Part shown: positions 34,901-43,855 of the stretch, one piece after another
Numbering within the stretch: position 1 is the first letter of the stretch
How the letters are laid out: every line of letters starts with the position of its first letter
From: Sphingopyxis sp. DBS4
Lineage (GTDB): Bacteria > Pseudomonadota > Alphaproteobacteria > Sphingomonadales > Sphingomonadaceae
Direction: 5' to 3'
DNA: 64,000 bases
Assembly: GCF_024628865.1 (NCBI RefSeq)
Contig: NZ_CP102384.1
Coordinates: 2,863,001 to 2,927,000 of the forward strand
Position numbers and translations under genes: made by a program
The notes under the pieces: generated by a model
Database searches by the model: none
The model's input: only the letters and a program-made list of their open reading frames with translations
What the model was told of the DNA's origin: nothing

Positions 34901-35731
34901 TCAAGCTGCGATATGCGCATCGAACCAGCCGATCAGGTCATCGAGTACCGCATCGCGCTCGGGCTCGTTGTAGATTTCGTGGAACAGGCCCGGATAGATT
35001 TCGAGCCGTTTCTCCTGCGACGACACATGATCGAACAGATAGCGCGAGCCCTCGGGCGCGGCGAGGCTGTCGACGGCACCGTGCTGGAGCAGGATCGGGA
35101 GCGTGATCTTCGACGCCCCCGCCCGCGCGGCCGCCATCGCGTCCATGAACTCCTTGCCGAGCCGCGCGCCGATCTTGCCGGTGTAGACCAGCGGGTCGGT
35201 AAGATAGGCGGCGACCACCGCGGGGTCGCGGCTGACGCCGTTCGCGTCGAGCGCCAACACGCCGAGGCGCGGGAAGAAGCGCGAGAGGAAGCGGCTGATC
35301 CAGACGGTGAAGCGCGACGGCGGTGCGCCGGGGACGATGGCGGGCCCCGAGAGCGCGGCGGTGACGAAAGCATCCTGCCGCTCGATCAGGAACAAAGTCG
35401 CGATCAGCCCGCCCATGCTGTGGCCGAGAAGCAGGCGCGGCGCACCGGCATGATTCACCTCGACCAGGGTCAGCAGCTCGGCCATGCCGTCGGTGAAGGC
35501 CGAGAAGCGCGGCACGAAGCCGCCCTCGCCGTCCGACCGACCGTGCCCCCAATGGTCGACCGCGTAAACGGCATAGCCGGCATCGGTCAGCCGCTTCGCG
35601 ACATGCGCATAGCGCCCGGCATGTTCGGCATAGCCATGCGCGAGCAGCACCACCGCCTTCGGCAGCCCTTCGGGAAGCCAATGGGTGACGTGCAGCTTCG
35701 CCCCCGCGCCGGCCGAGCCCGGCGGCAGCAT
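34901..35731 (-). CDS. Alpha/beta hydrolase, monoacylglycerol lipase-like
   Basis: 276 residues from ATG 35731, 14 bases after the patatin stop. Serine hydrolase domain with HGYAEHAGRY (typical of MGL-type), GHSMGG nucleophile elbow, Asp in GAVDSLAA and His in PGLFHEIYNEPER. Cytosolic or loosely membrane-bound. The family hydrolyses monoacylglycerols; here it fits a set of lipid genes. Confidence 0.88.
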   Translation of the reverse strand: MLPPGSAGAGAKLHVTHWLPEGLPKAVVLLAHGYAEHAGRYAHVAKRLTDAGYAVYAVDHWGHGRSDGEGGFVPRFSAFTDGMAELLTLVEVNHAGAPRLLLGHSMGGLIATLFLIERQDAFVTAALSGPAIVPGAPPSRFTVWISRFLSRFFPRLGVLALDANGVSRDPAVVAAYLTDPLVYTGKIGARLGKEFMDAMAAARAGASKITLPILLQHGAVDSLAAPEGSRYLFDHVSSQEKRLEIYPGLFHEIYNEPERDAVLDDLIGWFDAHIAA

Positions 35732-35745
35732 CACCGCGGCTGCGC

Positions 35746-37194
35746 TCAACGGACCGCCTGCTTCAGCGCCGAGGCGCGGTGGCCGGGGCCGTCGTCGCCC
35801 GCCTTGTCGATCTTCGCCAAAATCGCGTCGAGCGCGCGGCTGATCGCGGTCTGGGTGCGCACCATCTCGACCTTCGGCCAGGCCGTGCGCATGCCGGTGT
35901 CGATCAACTCGTCGATATCCTCCTGCGCGAGGTCGGAGAGGATTTTCGTCGGCGACCAATATTTGGGCGGGCGGATGATATTGATGTCGCCGGTATAATC
36001 CTGATTGATCACCGAGCGCGCCATGTTCGCGAGGCTGTTGAGCGGCGGCACCATCTCAAGCGGCTTCTGAAAGATCACCATGTTCGCGTTGAGCCACGCC
36101 TTGAAGGTCGCCATCGACGCATGTTGAATGGCCTCGAGCGGCGCCATCTGCTTGCGCGTGTCGGTCGCAAAGGGCAGCGCGAGCGGGTTCGCCTGGCTGA
36201 CGATGTGATGGTTGACCCCGTACAGCCGTTCGAGCCGCTTGGTCGGGATGTCGTGCGTTACCGACCCGTCGACCCAGCGCCGGTCGGGCTGATAGGGAAC
36301 ACGGTTGCCGTCCTCGTCGCGCGCCATCAGCATCACCGGCGGAAAGACGCCAGGCACCGCGCAGGAGGCGAGCACCGCCTCGCGGATCAGCACGTTGGGC
36401 GCGGTGATCGCGTTGAGCAGGCGGCCGTTCTGATGCTTTTCGGCGGGCGCGACCGAGACGTTGAGGTGGCGGCCCGAAATCTCATAGGCTTCCTGAAAGG
36501 TCAGGTCGGGGATCAGGTCGGCGAGGCGGCCGCGCACCTCGTCGGGGGCGAGGCGCTTCATCTCGGGATCGCGCGCGGGATTGGCGAGCCGCCGGCTTTC
36601 GAGGAAGGGGCCGACGTCGGCATTCTTGCGCGTGCAGACGATCGCCGCGACGATCGACCCGCCGCTCGATCCGGCGAGAATGTTCGGCAGCACGCCTTCG
36701 TCCCACAGCGCCTTGACCACGCCGACGTGGAAGAAGAGGAAGCTGCCCGAGCCCGACAGCAACAGTGCCGAACGGCCGTAGCAATGCTGCGCGCGGCGGA
36801 AGAAGTCGCGCTTTTCCTCGCGCGGGATCGCGCGCGATGCGGCGATCCTGTCGAGCGCCGCAACGACTTCGGCAATATAGGCCTCGATCAGCTTCTTCGT
36901 CCCGAAGCGCGCCTTCTGATAGAGGCGTTCGTGCCCCATGCCGTCGATATTGCCGTGAATGCCCTCGTTGAGCACGAACAGCAGTCCCTTGACGTCGTTC
37001 GCCGCCGACAGCTTGCGGAGCTTTTCGAGCCGGGCGCGGATCGCCTTGTAATCGAAATGCTGGCTGTCGTCGGCATCGCGCCACGCCTGCATCCCCGATT
37101 TGGCGTCATGCGCCTGCGCGGCCTTGGCCCAGGCGGCATAGTCGGGCGCTTTGGCAAGCTCGGCATCGGCGCTGAGCGTCGGGGCGAAGATCAT
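35746..37194 (-). CDS. Patatin-like phospholipase with DUF3336 domain
   Basis: 482 residues from ATG 37194 (AGGA upstream); an in-frame TTG at 37209 is less likely. DUF3336 (about 60-150) precedes the patatin domain (about 155-380), which carries GSGSFLFFHVGVVKAL (oxyanion), GSSGG (nucleophile Ser) and DGSVTHDIP (catalytic Asp). This architecture is that of triacylglycerol lipases of the yeast Tgl3/4/5 kind, which cut stored lipid. Neighbouring WS/DGAT fits this. Confidence 0.92.
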   Translation of the reverse strand: MIFAPTLSADAELAKAPDYAAWAKAAQAHDAKSGMQAWRDADDSQHFDYKAIRARLEKLRKLSAANDVKGLLFVLNEGIHGNIDGMGHERLYQKARFGTKKLIEAYIAEVVAALDRIAASRAIPREEKRDFFRRAQHCYGRSALLLSGSGSFLFFHVGVVKALWDEGVLPNILAGSSGGSIVAAIVCTRKNADVGPFLESRRLANPARDPEMKRLAPDEVRGRLADLIPDLTFQEAYEISGRHLNVSVAPAEKHQNGRLLNAITAPNVLIREAVLASCAVPGVFPPVMLMARDEDGNRVPYQPDRRWVDGSVTHDIPTKRLERLYGVNHHIVSQANPLALPFATDTRKQMAPLEAIQHASMATFKAWLNANMVIFQKPLEMVPPLNSLANMARSVINQDYTGDINIIRPPKYWSPTKILSDLAQEDIDELIDTGMRTAWPKVEMVRTQTAISRALDAILAKIDKAGDDGPGHRASALKQAVR

Positions 37195-37215
37195 CCGGTT
37201 ATCCTGCAAGATGGT

Positions 37216-38817
37216 TTATTTTTTCCGATTCTTGCCGGTTGCGTTGCCTTTGGCAACCGGTTTCGCCCTGACTTTCGCGGCAGGTTTCGGCGCAGGCTTT
37301 GCCTTGGCCCTGCTCTTCGCGGTCGGCTTCGGCGCCGTCTTGGGCGCCGCCTTCGGCTTTGCCGTAGCGGCTTTCGGCTTCGCCGGCACCTTTTCTGGCT
37401 TCGGCGTCGCGGCCATCAGATCGGCGAAGCTTTCGTCGATGCATTCCCTGAAAAAGGCGATGTCGGGCATGATCGCGCGCTCGCAGATGATCGAAAAGGC
37501 GATGCGGCCGTTGTAGCTGGGGGTGGCGACGAACAGCCCCATATTGTTCGCGAGCGGTGCCATGCCATGCTGCTGCACCAGTTTTGCGCCCGCGAGATAG
37601 AGCGGCACCTGCGCCCCCGGCACGTTCGAGATGAAGAGGTTGGTGCCGCGCACCGCGAAGCGCTCGCTGGTCAGGATGCGCGCGACCGCCGCCATCGTCG
37701 CGCCCGGGATATGCTGCGACAGGTCGGTCATGATCCGCGCGCTGACCCCCGCCTTCGCCTCCTTCGCCTCGACCGTATAGTCGCGCACCGCCGCGAGCCG
37801 TTCGAGCGGATCGGCGATGTCGGTGCGGATCGGCACGCTCATCGCCGAGACCTGATTGCCGGGGGTCGAGGCCTTGCCCGCGCTTTTTTCCTTGCCGCGC
37901 AGGTTGATCGGCGCGACCGCGACAAGGCTTTCCTTCGGTAATTCCTTATGCTTCGCGAGATATTTGCGCAGCGCGCCGCCGACGGTGGTGAGCACGACGT
38001 CGTTGACCGTCGCGCCCGGCACTTTCTTGCGGATTTCGGCGACGTCGGCGAGCGCGACCGTCGTCGCATCGAACATCTTGTGCGGACCGACGGGGACGTT
38101 GAAGCGCGTTTCGGGGACGCCGGCGGTCATCCCGCCCTCGCCGATCGACTTGCGCGCCGAAGCGACGATCGCGGGCGAGACCTTCATCAGCGCATTGATG
38201 AACTTGACCGGCGACTGCATCGACGCCGACCAGGCGCGCGTCATCGTCTCGGCGCTCGACGGCGCGCGGCCGAGGTCCTCGACCGGCGGCGGCTCGGCAA
38301 TCGCGGGCGTGCCCTTCGCGTCGATGTCGCTCATCGCGATGAAGGCGTGCGCGCCCGAGGCGCCGTCGACCGCGGCGTGGTGGACGCGGTGGAGCATCGC
38401 GAAGCTGCCTTTCGGGATGCCGGGGATGCGGTCGAGTCCTTCGATGATGTAGATGTCCCAGAGCGGCCGGTTCATGTCCATCGGCTTCGAAAACCAGCGC
38501 GCGACCGCGATGCAGAACTGCCGCCAGTCGCCGGGTTCGGGCAGGCGCGCGTGGCTCATATGCGCCTCGATGTCGAAATGCTCGTCCTCGACCCAATAGG
38601 GATGGTCGAGATCGAAGGGCAGCCGGTGGAGGCGGCGCTTGAACAGCGGCGAGGTGTGCACCCGGCTTTCGACGTGGCGGATGATGTCCTTGAAGCGCAC
38701 GAAACCGCCCGGCGCGGTCGAAGGGTCGTAGATATAGACCCCCATGATGTGCGTCAGATTGTTCGCGGTCTGCGTGTAGAGGAACTGGGCATCCTGCGCG
38801 CTGAGTTGCTTAAGCAT
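37216..38817 (-). CDS. Wax ester synthase/diacylglycerol acyltransferase (WS/DGAT)
   Basis: 533 residues from ATG 38817 (GGAGG five bases upstream). The active site HHAAVDG is at residues 146-152, the second motif NDVVLTTVGGALR and the PLYLAGAKL/NMGLFVATPSY region follow. Makes wax esters or triacylglycerol from acyl-CoA. The last ~70 residues are Lys/Ala/Pro repeats, a histone H1-like tail that might bind nucleic acid or lipid bodies; such tails are unusual for the family. It heads a row of lipid genes. Confidence 0.93.
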   Translation of the reverse strand: MLKQLSAQDAQFLYTQTANNLTHIMGVYIYDPSTAPGGFVRFKDIIRHVESRVHTSPLFKRRLHRLPFDLDHPYWVEDEHFDIEAHMSHARLPEPGDWRQFCIAVARWFSKPMDMNRPLWDIYIIEGLDRIPGIPKGSFAMLHRVHHAAVDGASGAHAFIAMSDIDAKGTPAIAEPPPVEDLGRAPSSAETMTRAWSASMQSPVKFINALMKVSPAIVASARKSIGEGGMTAGVPETRFNVPVGPHKMFDATTVALADVAEIRKKVPGATVNDVVLTTVGGALRKYLAKHKELPKESLVAVAPINLRGKEKSAGKASTPGNQVSAMSVPIRTDIADPLERLAAVRDYTVEAKEAKAGVSARIMTDLSQHIPGATMAAVARILTSERFAVRGTNLFISNVPGAQVPLYLAGAKLVQQHGMAPLANNMGLFVATPSYNGRIAFSIICERAIMPDIAFFRECIDESFADLMAATPKPEKVPAKPKAATAKPKAAPKTAPKPTAKSRAKAKPAPKPAAKVRAKPVAKGNATGKNRKK

Positions 38818-38836
38818 CACTTCCTCCATCCTTTAC

Positions 38837-38916
38837 CCGTCATCCCGGCGAAGGCCGGGATCTCGCCGGTGCGTTGTTACGAGAGGGTGAGATCCCGGCC
38901 TTCGCCGGGATGACGG
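38837..38916. repeat. Short inverted repeat (family C, CATCCCGGCGAAGGCCGGGATC type)
   Basis: Arms facing each other around about 30 bases; each arm can also fold on itself. Sisters at 43773-43850 and 56878-56954. Confidence 0.85.
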
Positions 38917-38933
38917 AAAACGGGGCGGATGCG

Positions 38934-41276
38934 TCAAGCATCGCCCGCCGCCGGCAACCGGTCCGCCAGCGCCGTCGTCGACAGGCGCATCGATTCCATC
39001 ACATTGGCGAGCCCGCGCAGTTCGCCAAGCAGCGCGCGCCGCGCGGCGAGACCGTCGGGGGTCGCGGTTTCCGCCAGCCCCATATGCCGCATCAGCGACA
39101 GGCCGTTCTCGAAAAGCAGCTTGCCGATCGCCGCCTCGCTGCTGATCCGGCGCAGCAGATAGGCCTGCCGCCCCTCGACCAGCGCGGCATCGAGCAACGC
39201 CTTCGCATCGACCTGCTCCCCCGGCTTCGCACGCGCGAGCAGGTCGGCAACGACCGAATAGGCCTCGGCAAAGGGCAGCAATATCGCATGGCCGACCACG
39301 GGCTGACAGCGACGCAGAAGCTGCGCAACGCCGCGGTCGCCGCTCGCGAGGCGGCGGTCCCAGACGGGATCGATGCGCGCGAGTTCGGCCTCGATCGCGG
39401 CGCGATGCTCGTCGCGCGGCGGATAGAAGAATTCGAATTTGAAGAGATCGCGAAGGCGGTCGATCTTTGCCCAGAAAGCCGCGGTGACATCGCCTTTGTC
39501 GGCGTCGCGAAGCTCGAACAGCGCCAGCTCGATCATCGCACGATCGAGGAAATGATGCGCGATGATGTTGCGGTAATAGCTCGCCATCGGATGCTTGGCG
39601 GGGTCGATCGAATAGATGGTCTCGCTCCCCGCTTCGTAGCGGGTCAGAAGGCCGCTTTCGACGAGCGTGTCGATGGTCGCCGACAGCGCGGCGTCGTCGC
39701 CGCTTTCGAGTTCGCGGCTGAGCCGGATGTCGCGCTCGCGCGCCCAGCGGGTGACCGCGCCGATCGCGGCGAGCAGTTCGGCGGCGGTGGCGCCGCGCGG
39801 CGCGAGGCCGAGCAGGATCAGGCACATCAGCGAGGTGACGGTGAGCGGCGTCACCCGGTTCGCTTCGACCGCGACCGCGAAGGCGATGCGTTCGAGCGCG
39901 CGCTTGTCGTCGGCATCGGGCGCCTGTTCGATCACCACCGGGTCGCCGATGTCCAGGCGGATACGGCCCGAAGGCTCCTTGAGGCTCTTCATGTAGCCAA
40001 TGAACCAGCTCAGCGATTCGGGCTTCTTGGTCCGCCCGGTCTGCTCGGCGGCATATTCCTCGACGTCCCGGATCAGGTCGAAACTGGTGACGAAGGGCAC
40101 GAAATGCACGCCGCCGGTCCCGGTCGCGTGCGCGGCATCGAGGACATATTTCATCAGCCCATATTTGGGCGGCGCCAGCTTGCCGAGCCGCGAGCGCGTT
40201 CCCTCGAACGCCCAGCTCAGCGGAAAGCGCTTGGCGAGCAGCCAGGCGATATAGTGGCGCAGCACCAGCTTGTAGAGCGGCTGGTCCTGAAAGCTGCGGC
40301 GGATGAAGATCATCCCCGAACGGCGGAAGAATTCGCCCATGATCGCGAAATCGAGGTTCGCGCCGCCGAACAGGTGCAGCATCGGCATGTCGTTATCGTA
40401 GGTGAGGCGGCTGGGGGTGGCGCCGTCGATATAGGTCTTGTGGGTGAAAAGGATGCAGGTCGGATGTTCGCGCAGGACCGAGCGGAGTTTCGCCAGCTCG
40501 GCCGCGTCGACCTCCATCTCGGGCTCGTAGCCACCGAACATCATGCGGTCGAGGCGGGCGCGCAGGTCGAGGAACAGTGCCGAGGGCCGCGCGATCACCT
40601 CCTTCATCAGCGGCCGCGCCTCGCGGTAGAGATCGGCCACGGGGCGGCCGAGCTGGCCCGCAAGCTCGGCGAGCGCGGCGCGGAACTTGGGATTGGTGCG
40701 CAGGCTGTCGGCGACGAAGCGCGGCACCTTGTAGCGGCTGCCCCTGATGCCGCGCTCGGCGACGTCGAGCGCGAGCGCCGCCTGCCGCGCGACGAAGCCC
40801 GCGAATTCGGGGCTGTCGGCGCTCGCGCCGTCGCCGCCGCCGGTCTGCGCACAGAAGCGATCGCGCAGCGCATCGAGCGTCGCGGCCTCGCCGACGAGGA
40901 TCTGCGCGCGCCGCCGGTCGCGCCATAGGATGGCGCGCGCGCGCAGCGGCCCCGGATGGCGGGGGTCGCCGAAGATCAGGTGACGGAACTTGAGCGCGCG
41001 GCCGCGGTCGAAGGCGGGCATCCGCCACGCGACGCGCAGCGGCACGACCTGCCGCGACGGCGCCCCGTCGAGCCGCGTCCGCAGCGCATCGACCGGCAGC
41101 GCATGGTCGCCATCCTCGATGTCGAGGCTGGCCCAGGCGGGCGCTTCGTCGCCCGAGGTGGAATGAATCCAGTCGAGCAGGACGCGCCGCTCGGCTCCGT
41201 TGCGCGCGTCGATGATGTAAAGCCGGTCGGCCGCCTGCTCCGCCATGACCGGGGTGCGGGGGATGCCGTCGGCCAT
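38934..41276 (-). CDS. plsB: Glycerol-3-phosphate 1-O-acyltransferase (PlsB family)
   Basis: 780 residues. The acyltransferase block contains HKTYID with His279 and Asp284 (HX4D), LHLFGGANLDF, MIFIRRSF and WAFEGTRSRLGKL. Transfers an acyl chain from acyl-ACP or acyl-CoA to glycerol-3-phosphate (sn-1), the first step of phospholipid and storage lipid synthesis. The length and long C-terminal region match PlsB rather than PlsC. gpsA supplies the substrate. Confidence 0.92.
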   Translation of the reverse strand: MADGIPRTPVMAEQAADRLYIIDARNGAERRVLLDWIHSTSGDEAPAWASLDIEDGDHALPVDALRTRLDGAPSRQVVPLRVAWRMPAFDRGRALKFRHLIFGDPRHPGPLRARAILWRDRRRAQILVGEAATLDALRDRFCAQTGGGDGASADSPEFAGFVARQAALALDVAERGIRGSRYKVPRFVADSLRTNPKFRAALAELAGQLGRPVADLYREARPLMKEVIARPSALFLDLRARLDRMMFGGYEPEMEVDAAELAKLRSVLREHPTCILFTHKTYIDGATPSRLTYDNDMPMLHLFGGANLDFAIMGEFFRRSGMIFIRRSFQDQPLYKLVLRHYIAWLLAKRFPLSWAFEGTRSRLGKLAPPKYGLMKYVLDAAHATGTGGVHFVPFVTSFDLIRDVEEYAAEQTGRTKKPESLSWFIGYMKSLKEPSGRIRLDIGDPVVIEQAPDADDKRALERIAFAVAVEANRVTPLTVTSLMCLILLGLAPRGATAAELLAAIGAVTRWARERDIRLSRELESGDDAALSATIDTLVESGLLTRYEAGSETIYSIDPAKHPMASYYRNIIAHHFLDRAMIELALFELRDADKGDVTAAFWAKIDRLRDLFKFEFFYPPRDEHRAAIEAELARIDPVWDRRLASGDRGVAQLLRRCQPVVGHAILLPFAEAYSVVADLLARAKPGEQVDAKALLDAALVEGRQAYLLRRISSEAAIGKLLFENGLSLMRHMGLAETATPDGLAARRALLGELRGLANVMESMRLSTTALADRLPAAGDA

Positions 41277-41291
41277 GGCTTACACCTTCTC

Positions 41292-41367
41292 CGTCATTGC
41301 GAGCGAAGCGAAGCAATCCAGGGTTGAGCGGACCGCTCTGGATTGCTTCGCTTCGCTCGCAATGACG
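41292..41367. repeat. Short inverted repeat (family D)
   Basis: Arms begin CGTCATTGCGAGCGAAGCGA and mirror at the other end; loop about 20 bases. A compact copy is at 28477-28506. Confidence 0.85.
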
Positions 41368-41381
41368 ATGTGGTACATGCG

Positions 41382-42944
41382 CTAGGCTTTCCTTTCCTTT
41401 CGGGGAGAAGCCTTCTTCTTCGCCGCCTTTGGCTCGACCTTCTTTTCCGCGGCCTTCTTCGCCGGCTTCGGTTTCGCTGCCGCAGGCGACGCCGCAACCT
41501 CGCTCTCTTCCTCCGCCTGCCCCAGCGTGCGCAGGAACATGTTGCGCACCTCGCGGACATGCGCGTTGAGCGTCCTAACGCTCCACCCGGAGGTATCGAC
41601 CGGCGGCAGCACGGTGACGCGCACCGTCGCGGGGCGCATCACGAACTCGTTCTTCGGCGCGACGTCGGTCGCGTTGTGGATGACGATCGGGACCAGCGGC
41701 ACCCCCGCCTGCATCGCCAGATGAAAGGCGCCCTTCTTGAAGGGTTCGAGCTTGGGCGTCAGGCTGCGCGTTCCCTCGGGCGCGATGCAGATCGACTTGC
41801 CTTCCTTGCGGATCGCATCGACCAGCGGCTCCATCGCCTTGATCGCGCTCTTGCCGTCGGCGCGGTCGACGAAGACGGTGCCGCCCCATTCCATCAGCTT
41901 CCCCAAGATGGGGATGTCCTTGATCTCCTTCTTCCCCACCCCGCCCATATCGCGGCGGATGAGCTTGGCGAGGATCATCACGTCCGCCTTGCTCTGATGG
42001 TTGAAGATGAAGACGCACGGGCGCGACGACCAGAGATAGCGCTCGTCCTCGACCTCCAGCTCGACGCCGGTGATCGCGGTCGCGAAATCGCCGAACAGGC
42101 CCATCGAGAAATTGACCGCCTCGCGCTGCGAGCGCGTCAGCGCCCAGATCGGGAGGCCGGCGGCAAAGGCACCGATCAGCGAGCCGGTCGCATAGATGGT
42201 GCGCGTATAGTCGACCCACGACGGCGTGCCGCGGCTCGCGAAGCGCTGCACCGGCCAGTTCCGCTCGTCGGCGATGCCTTTGAGCTTCATGTTCGGATTG
42301 AGCGGGCGCGGCTTGCCGACGCGTTCGAGCAGTTCGATATCGTCGTCGCTGTCCGAATAGAAGAAGCTCTGATCGAGATCGAGGCCATATTCGGCGGCGA
42401 GTTCCTCGGCCGCGAGCACCTTGCCCTCGCCGAAGCACAAGGGGCGGACGATCTCGCCGGTGAAGACGCCGTCCTCGATCTCATAGGCCGAACATTTGAT
42501 GTCGGCGATGCCGAGGTCGCGCGCGGTCGGTTCGATCTGATAGATCGTCGCCGACGAGATGATCGCGACGCGGTGCCCCTTCGCCTGATGCGCCTCGATG
42601 ATCGCGCGCGTTTCGGGATAGATTTTGCGCGCGATATGTTTTTTGTACAGCTCTTCGCCGAATTGGGTGAAGCTCTCCTCGTCGACGCCCTTCATGAATT
42701 TGGCGGCCGCCGACATCAGGCCGGAGAAGCCGATGTTGCCGAGGCTGTGCTGTGCGATCACCTGCGCGGTCTCGGCGATCTCCTCGACCGACATCTCGCG
42801 GCGCTGGAATTTTTCGCGCAGCATCGCGGTCGCGGAGTAGCCCGAGATGATCGTTCCGTCGAAATCGAAGAGCGCGGCGATATGCGATCCGGGTTCGGAC
42901 GCCAGGACTTCTTCCAAATGCGGCTGTGGCCTCGGCACGCGCAT
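41382..42944 (-). CDS. HAD-IB phosphatase / PlsC acyltransferase fusion
   Basis: 520 residues. N-terminal HAD domain: DFDGT (Asp27, Asp29), IISSATIYQIEP and DSDDDIELLE, typical of HAD-IB phosphatases (SerB-like). C-terminal PlsC: NHQSKAD with His316 and Asp321 (HX4D), FVDR, PEGTRS. The pair probably uses phosphatidic acid chemistry: acylating lysophosphatidate and dephosphorylating a lipid phosphate. The tail is Lys/Ala-rich, like the WS/DGAT tail. ATG 42944 has no spacer after GGGGAG; GTG 42938 has a better spacer and may be the true start. Confidence 0.92.
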   Translation of the reverse strand: MRVPRPQPHLEEVLASEPGSHIAALFDFDGTIISGYSATAMLREKFQRREMSVEEIAETAQVIAQHSLGNIGFSGLMSAAAKFMKGVDEESFTQFGEELYKKHIARKIYPETRAIIEAHQAKGHRVAIISSATIYQIEPTARDLGIADIKCSAYEIEDGVFTGEIVRPLCFGEGKVLAAEELAAEYGLDLDQSFFYSDSDDDIELLERVGKPRPLNPNMKLKGIADERNWPVQRFASRGTPSWVDYTRTIYATGSLIGAFAAGLPIWALTRSQREAVNFSMGLFGDFATAITGVELEVEDERYLWSSRPCVFIFNHQSKADVMILAKLIRRDMGGVGKKEIKDIPILGKLMEWGGTVFVDRADGKSAIKAMEPLVDAIRKEGKSICIAPEGTRSLTPKLEPFKKGAFHLAMQAGVPLVPIVIHNATDVAPKNEFVMRPATVRVTVLPPVDTSGWSVRTLNAHVREVRNMFLRTLGQAEEESEVAASPAAAKPKPAKKAAEKKVEPKAAKKKASPRKERKA

Positions 42945-43036
42945 CTCCCCACAAGCGGCTATATTGCCGCCTTTCCCTGCACGATGGCAGCAAAGATGGG
43001 GTTAATCAATGGCGCACGGATCACCAAAAAGCGCCG

Positions 43037-43119
43037 CGCTCCCGCGAAGGCGGGAGCCCATCTCCGGCCGGTGCCAGTTTGAACCGCCCGGAGATGGGTC
43101 CCCGCCTTCGCGGAAACAC
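43037..43119. repeat. Short inverted repeat (family A, diverged)
   Basis: Arms CTCCCGCGAAGGCGGGAG and CCCCGCCTTCGCGGAA; the right arm has lost part of its hairpin. Confidence 0.7.
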
Positions 43120-43133
43120 GCGGTCTTTTTTCA

Positions 43134-43754
43134 TCAAGGTTTGAGCGCTGCCGCCTCACGCGCCAGCGTTTCGATCTTCGCCGGATCGAGCGGCCCCGCA
43201 GGCACCACCCAACTCCCGCCGACGCACAGCACCGGATCGAGCGCGAGCCAGTCGGGCGCGGTCGCGGCGCTGATGCCCCCGGTCGGACAGAAACGCGCGT
43301 TCCCGAAAGGACCGGCAAGAGCCTTCAGCGCCGGGATGCCGCCGCTCGTCGCCGCGGGGAAGAATTTGAAGCGCGAGAGGCCGAGGTCCATGCCGCGCAT
43401 GATGTCGCCGGCGTTGGCGGTGCCGGGAAGAAAGGGAATGCCGCTCGCCACCGCCGCCTTGCCGAGAGTGTCGGTGAGGCCGGGTGAGACGATGAATTCG
43501 GCGCCGGCGTGGATCGCGCTATTGAGCATCGCGGGATCGAGCACGGTACCCGCGCCGACGACCGCGCCCTTTACCGCCTTCATCGCGGTCAACGCATCCA
43601 GCGCAGCAGGGGTGCGCAGCGTGACCTCGAGCACCGGCAAGCCACCCGCGATGAGCGCCTCGGCCATCGGCACCGCATCCTCGACACGGTCGATGACGAT
43701 CACCGGGATGACGGGGGCGAGCCGCATGATCTGGTCGATGGACTTATCGGTCAT
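43134..43754 (-). CDS. eda: KHG/KDPG aldolase
   Basis: 206 residues from ATG 43754 (or ATG 43772). Splits 2-keto-3-deoxy-6-phosphogluconate into pyruvate and glyceraldehyde-3-phosphate. Motifs EVTLRTP with the catalytic Glu, GAGTVLDPAM, FIVSPG, and SRFKFFPA with the Schiff-base Lys, and TGGIS. It is the last gene of the zwf-edd-eda Entner-Doudoroff row. Confidence 0.95.
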   Translation of the reverse strand: MTDKSIDQIMRLAPVIPVIVIDRVEDAVPMAEALIAGGLPVLEVTLRTPAALDALTAMKAVKGAVVGAGTVLDPAMLNSAIHAGAEFIVSPGLTDTLGKAAVASGIPFLPGTANAGDIMRGMDLGLSRFKFFPAATSGGIPALKALAGPFGNARFCPTGGISAATAPDWLALDPVLCVGGSWVVPAGPLDPAKIETLAREAAALKP

Positions 43755-43772
43755 TGCAAACTTATCTTTCAT

Positions 43773-43850
43773 CGTCATCCCGGCGAAGGCCGGGATCTCA
43801 TCGTTGCGTCAGGTCTCACCGTCGAGATCCCGGCCTTCGCCGGGATGACG
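43773..43850. repeat. Short inverted repeat (family C) between edd and eda
   Basis: Arms CGTCATCCCGGCGAAGGCCGGG and its mirror ending GGGATGACG. It lies in the gap between edd and eda, so the mRNA would carry a strong hairpin. Confidence 0.85.
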
Positions 43851-43855
43851 GAAAG

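Noticed and set aside
38948..40928. Plus-strand frame opposite plsB
   Set aside because: plsB has its HX4D motif and normal length; the opposing frame is a shadow.
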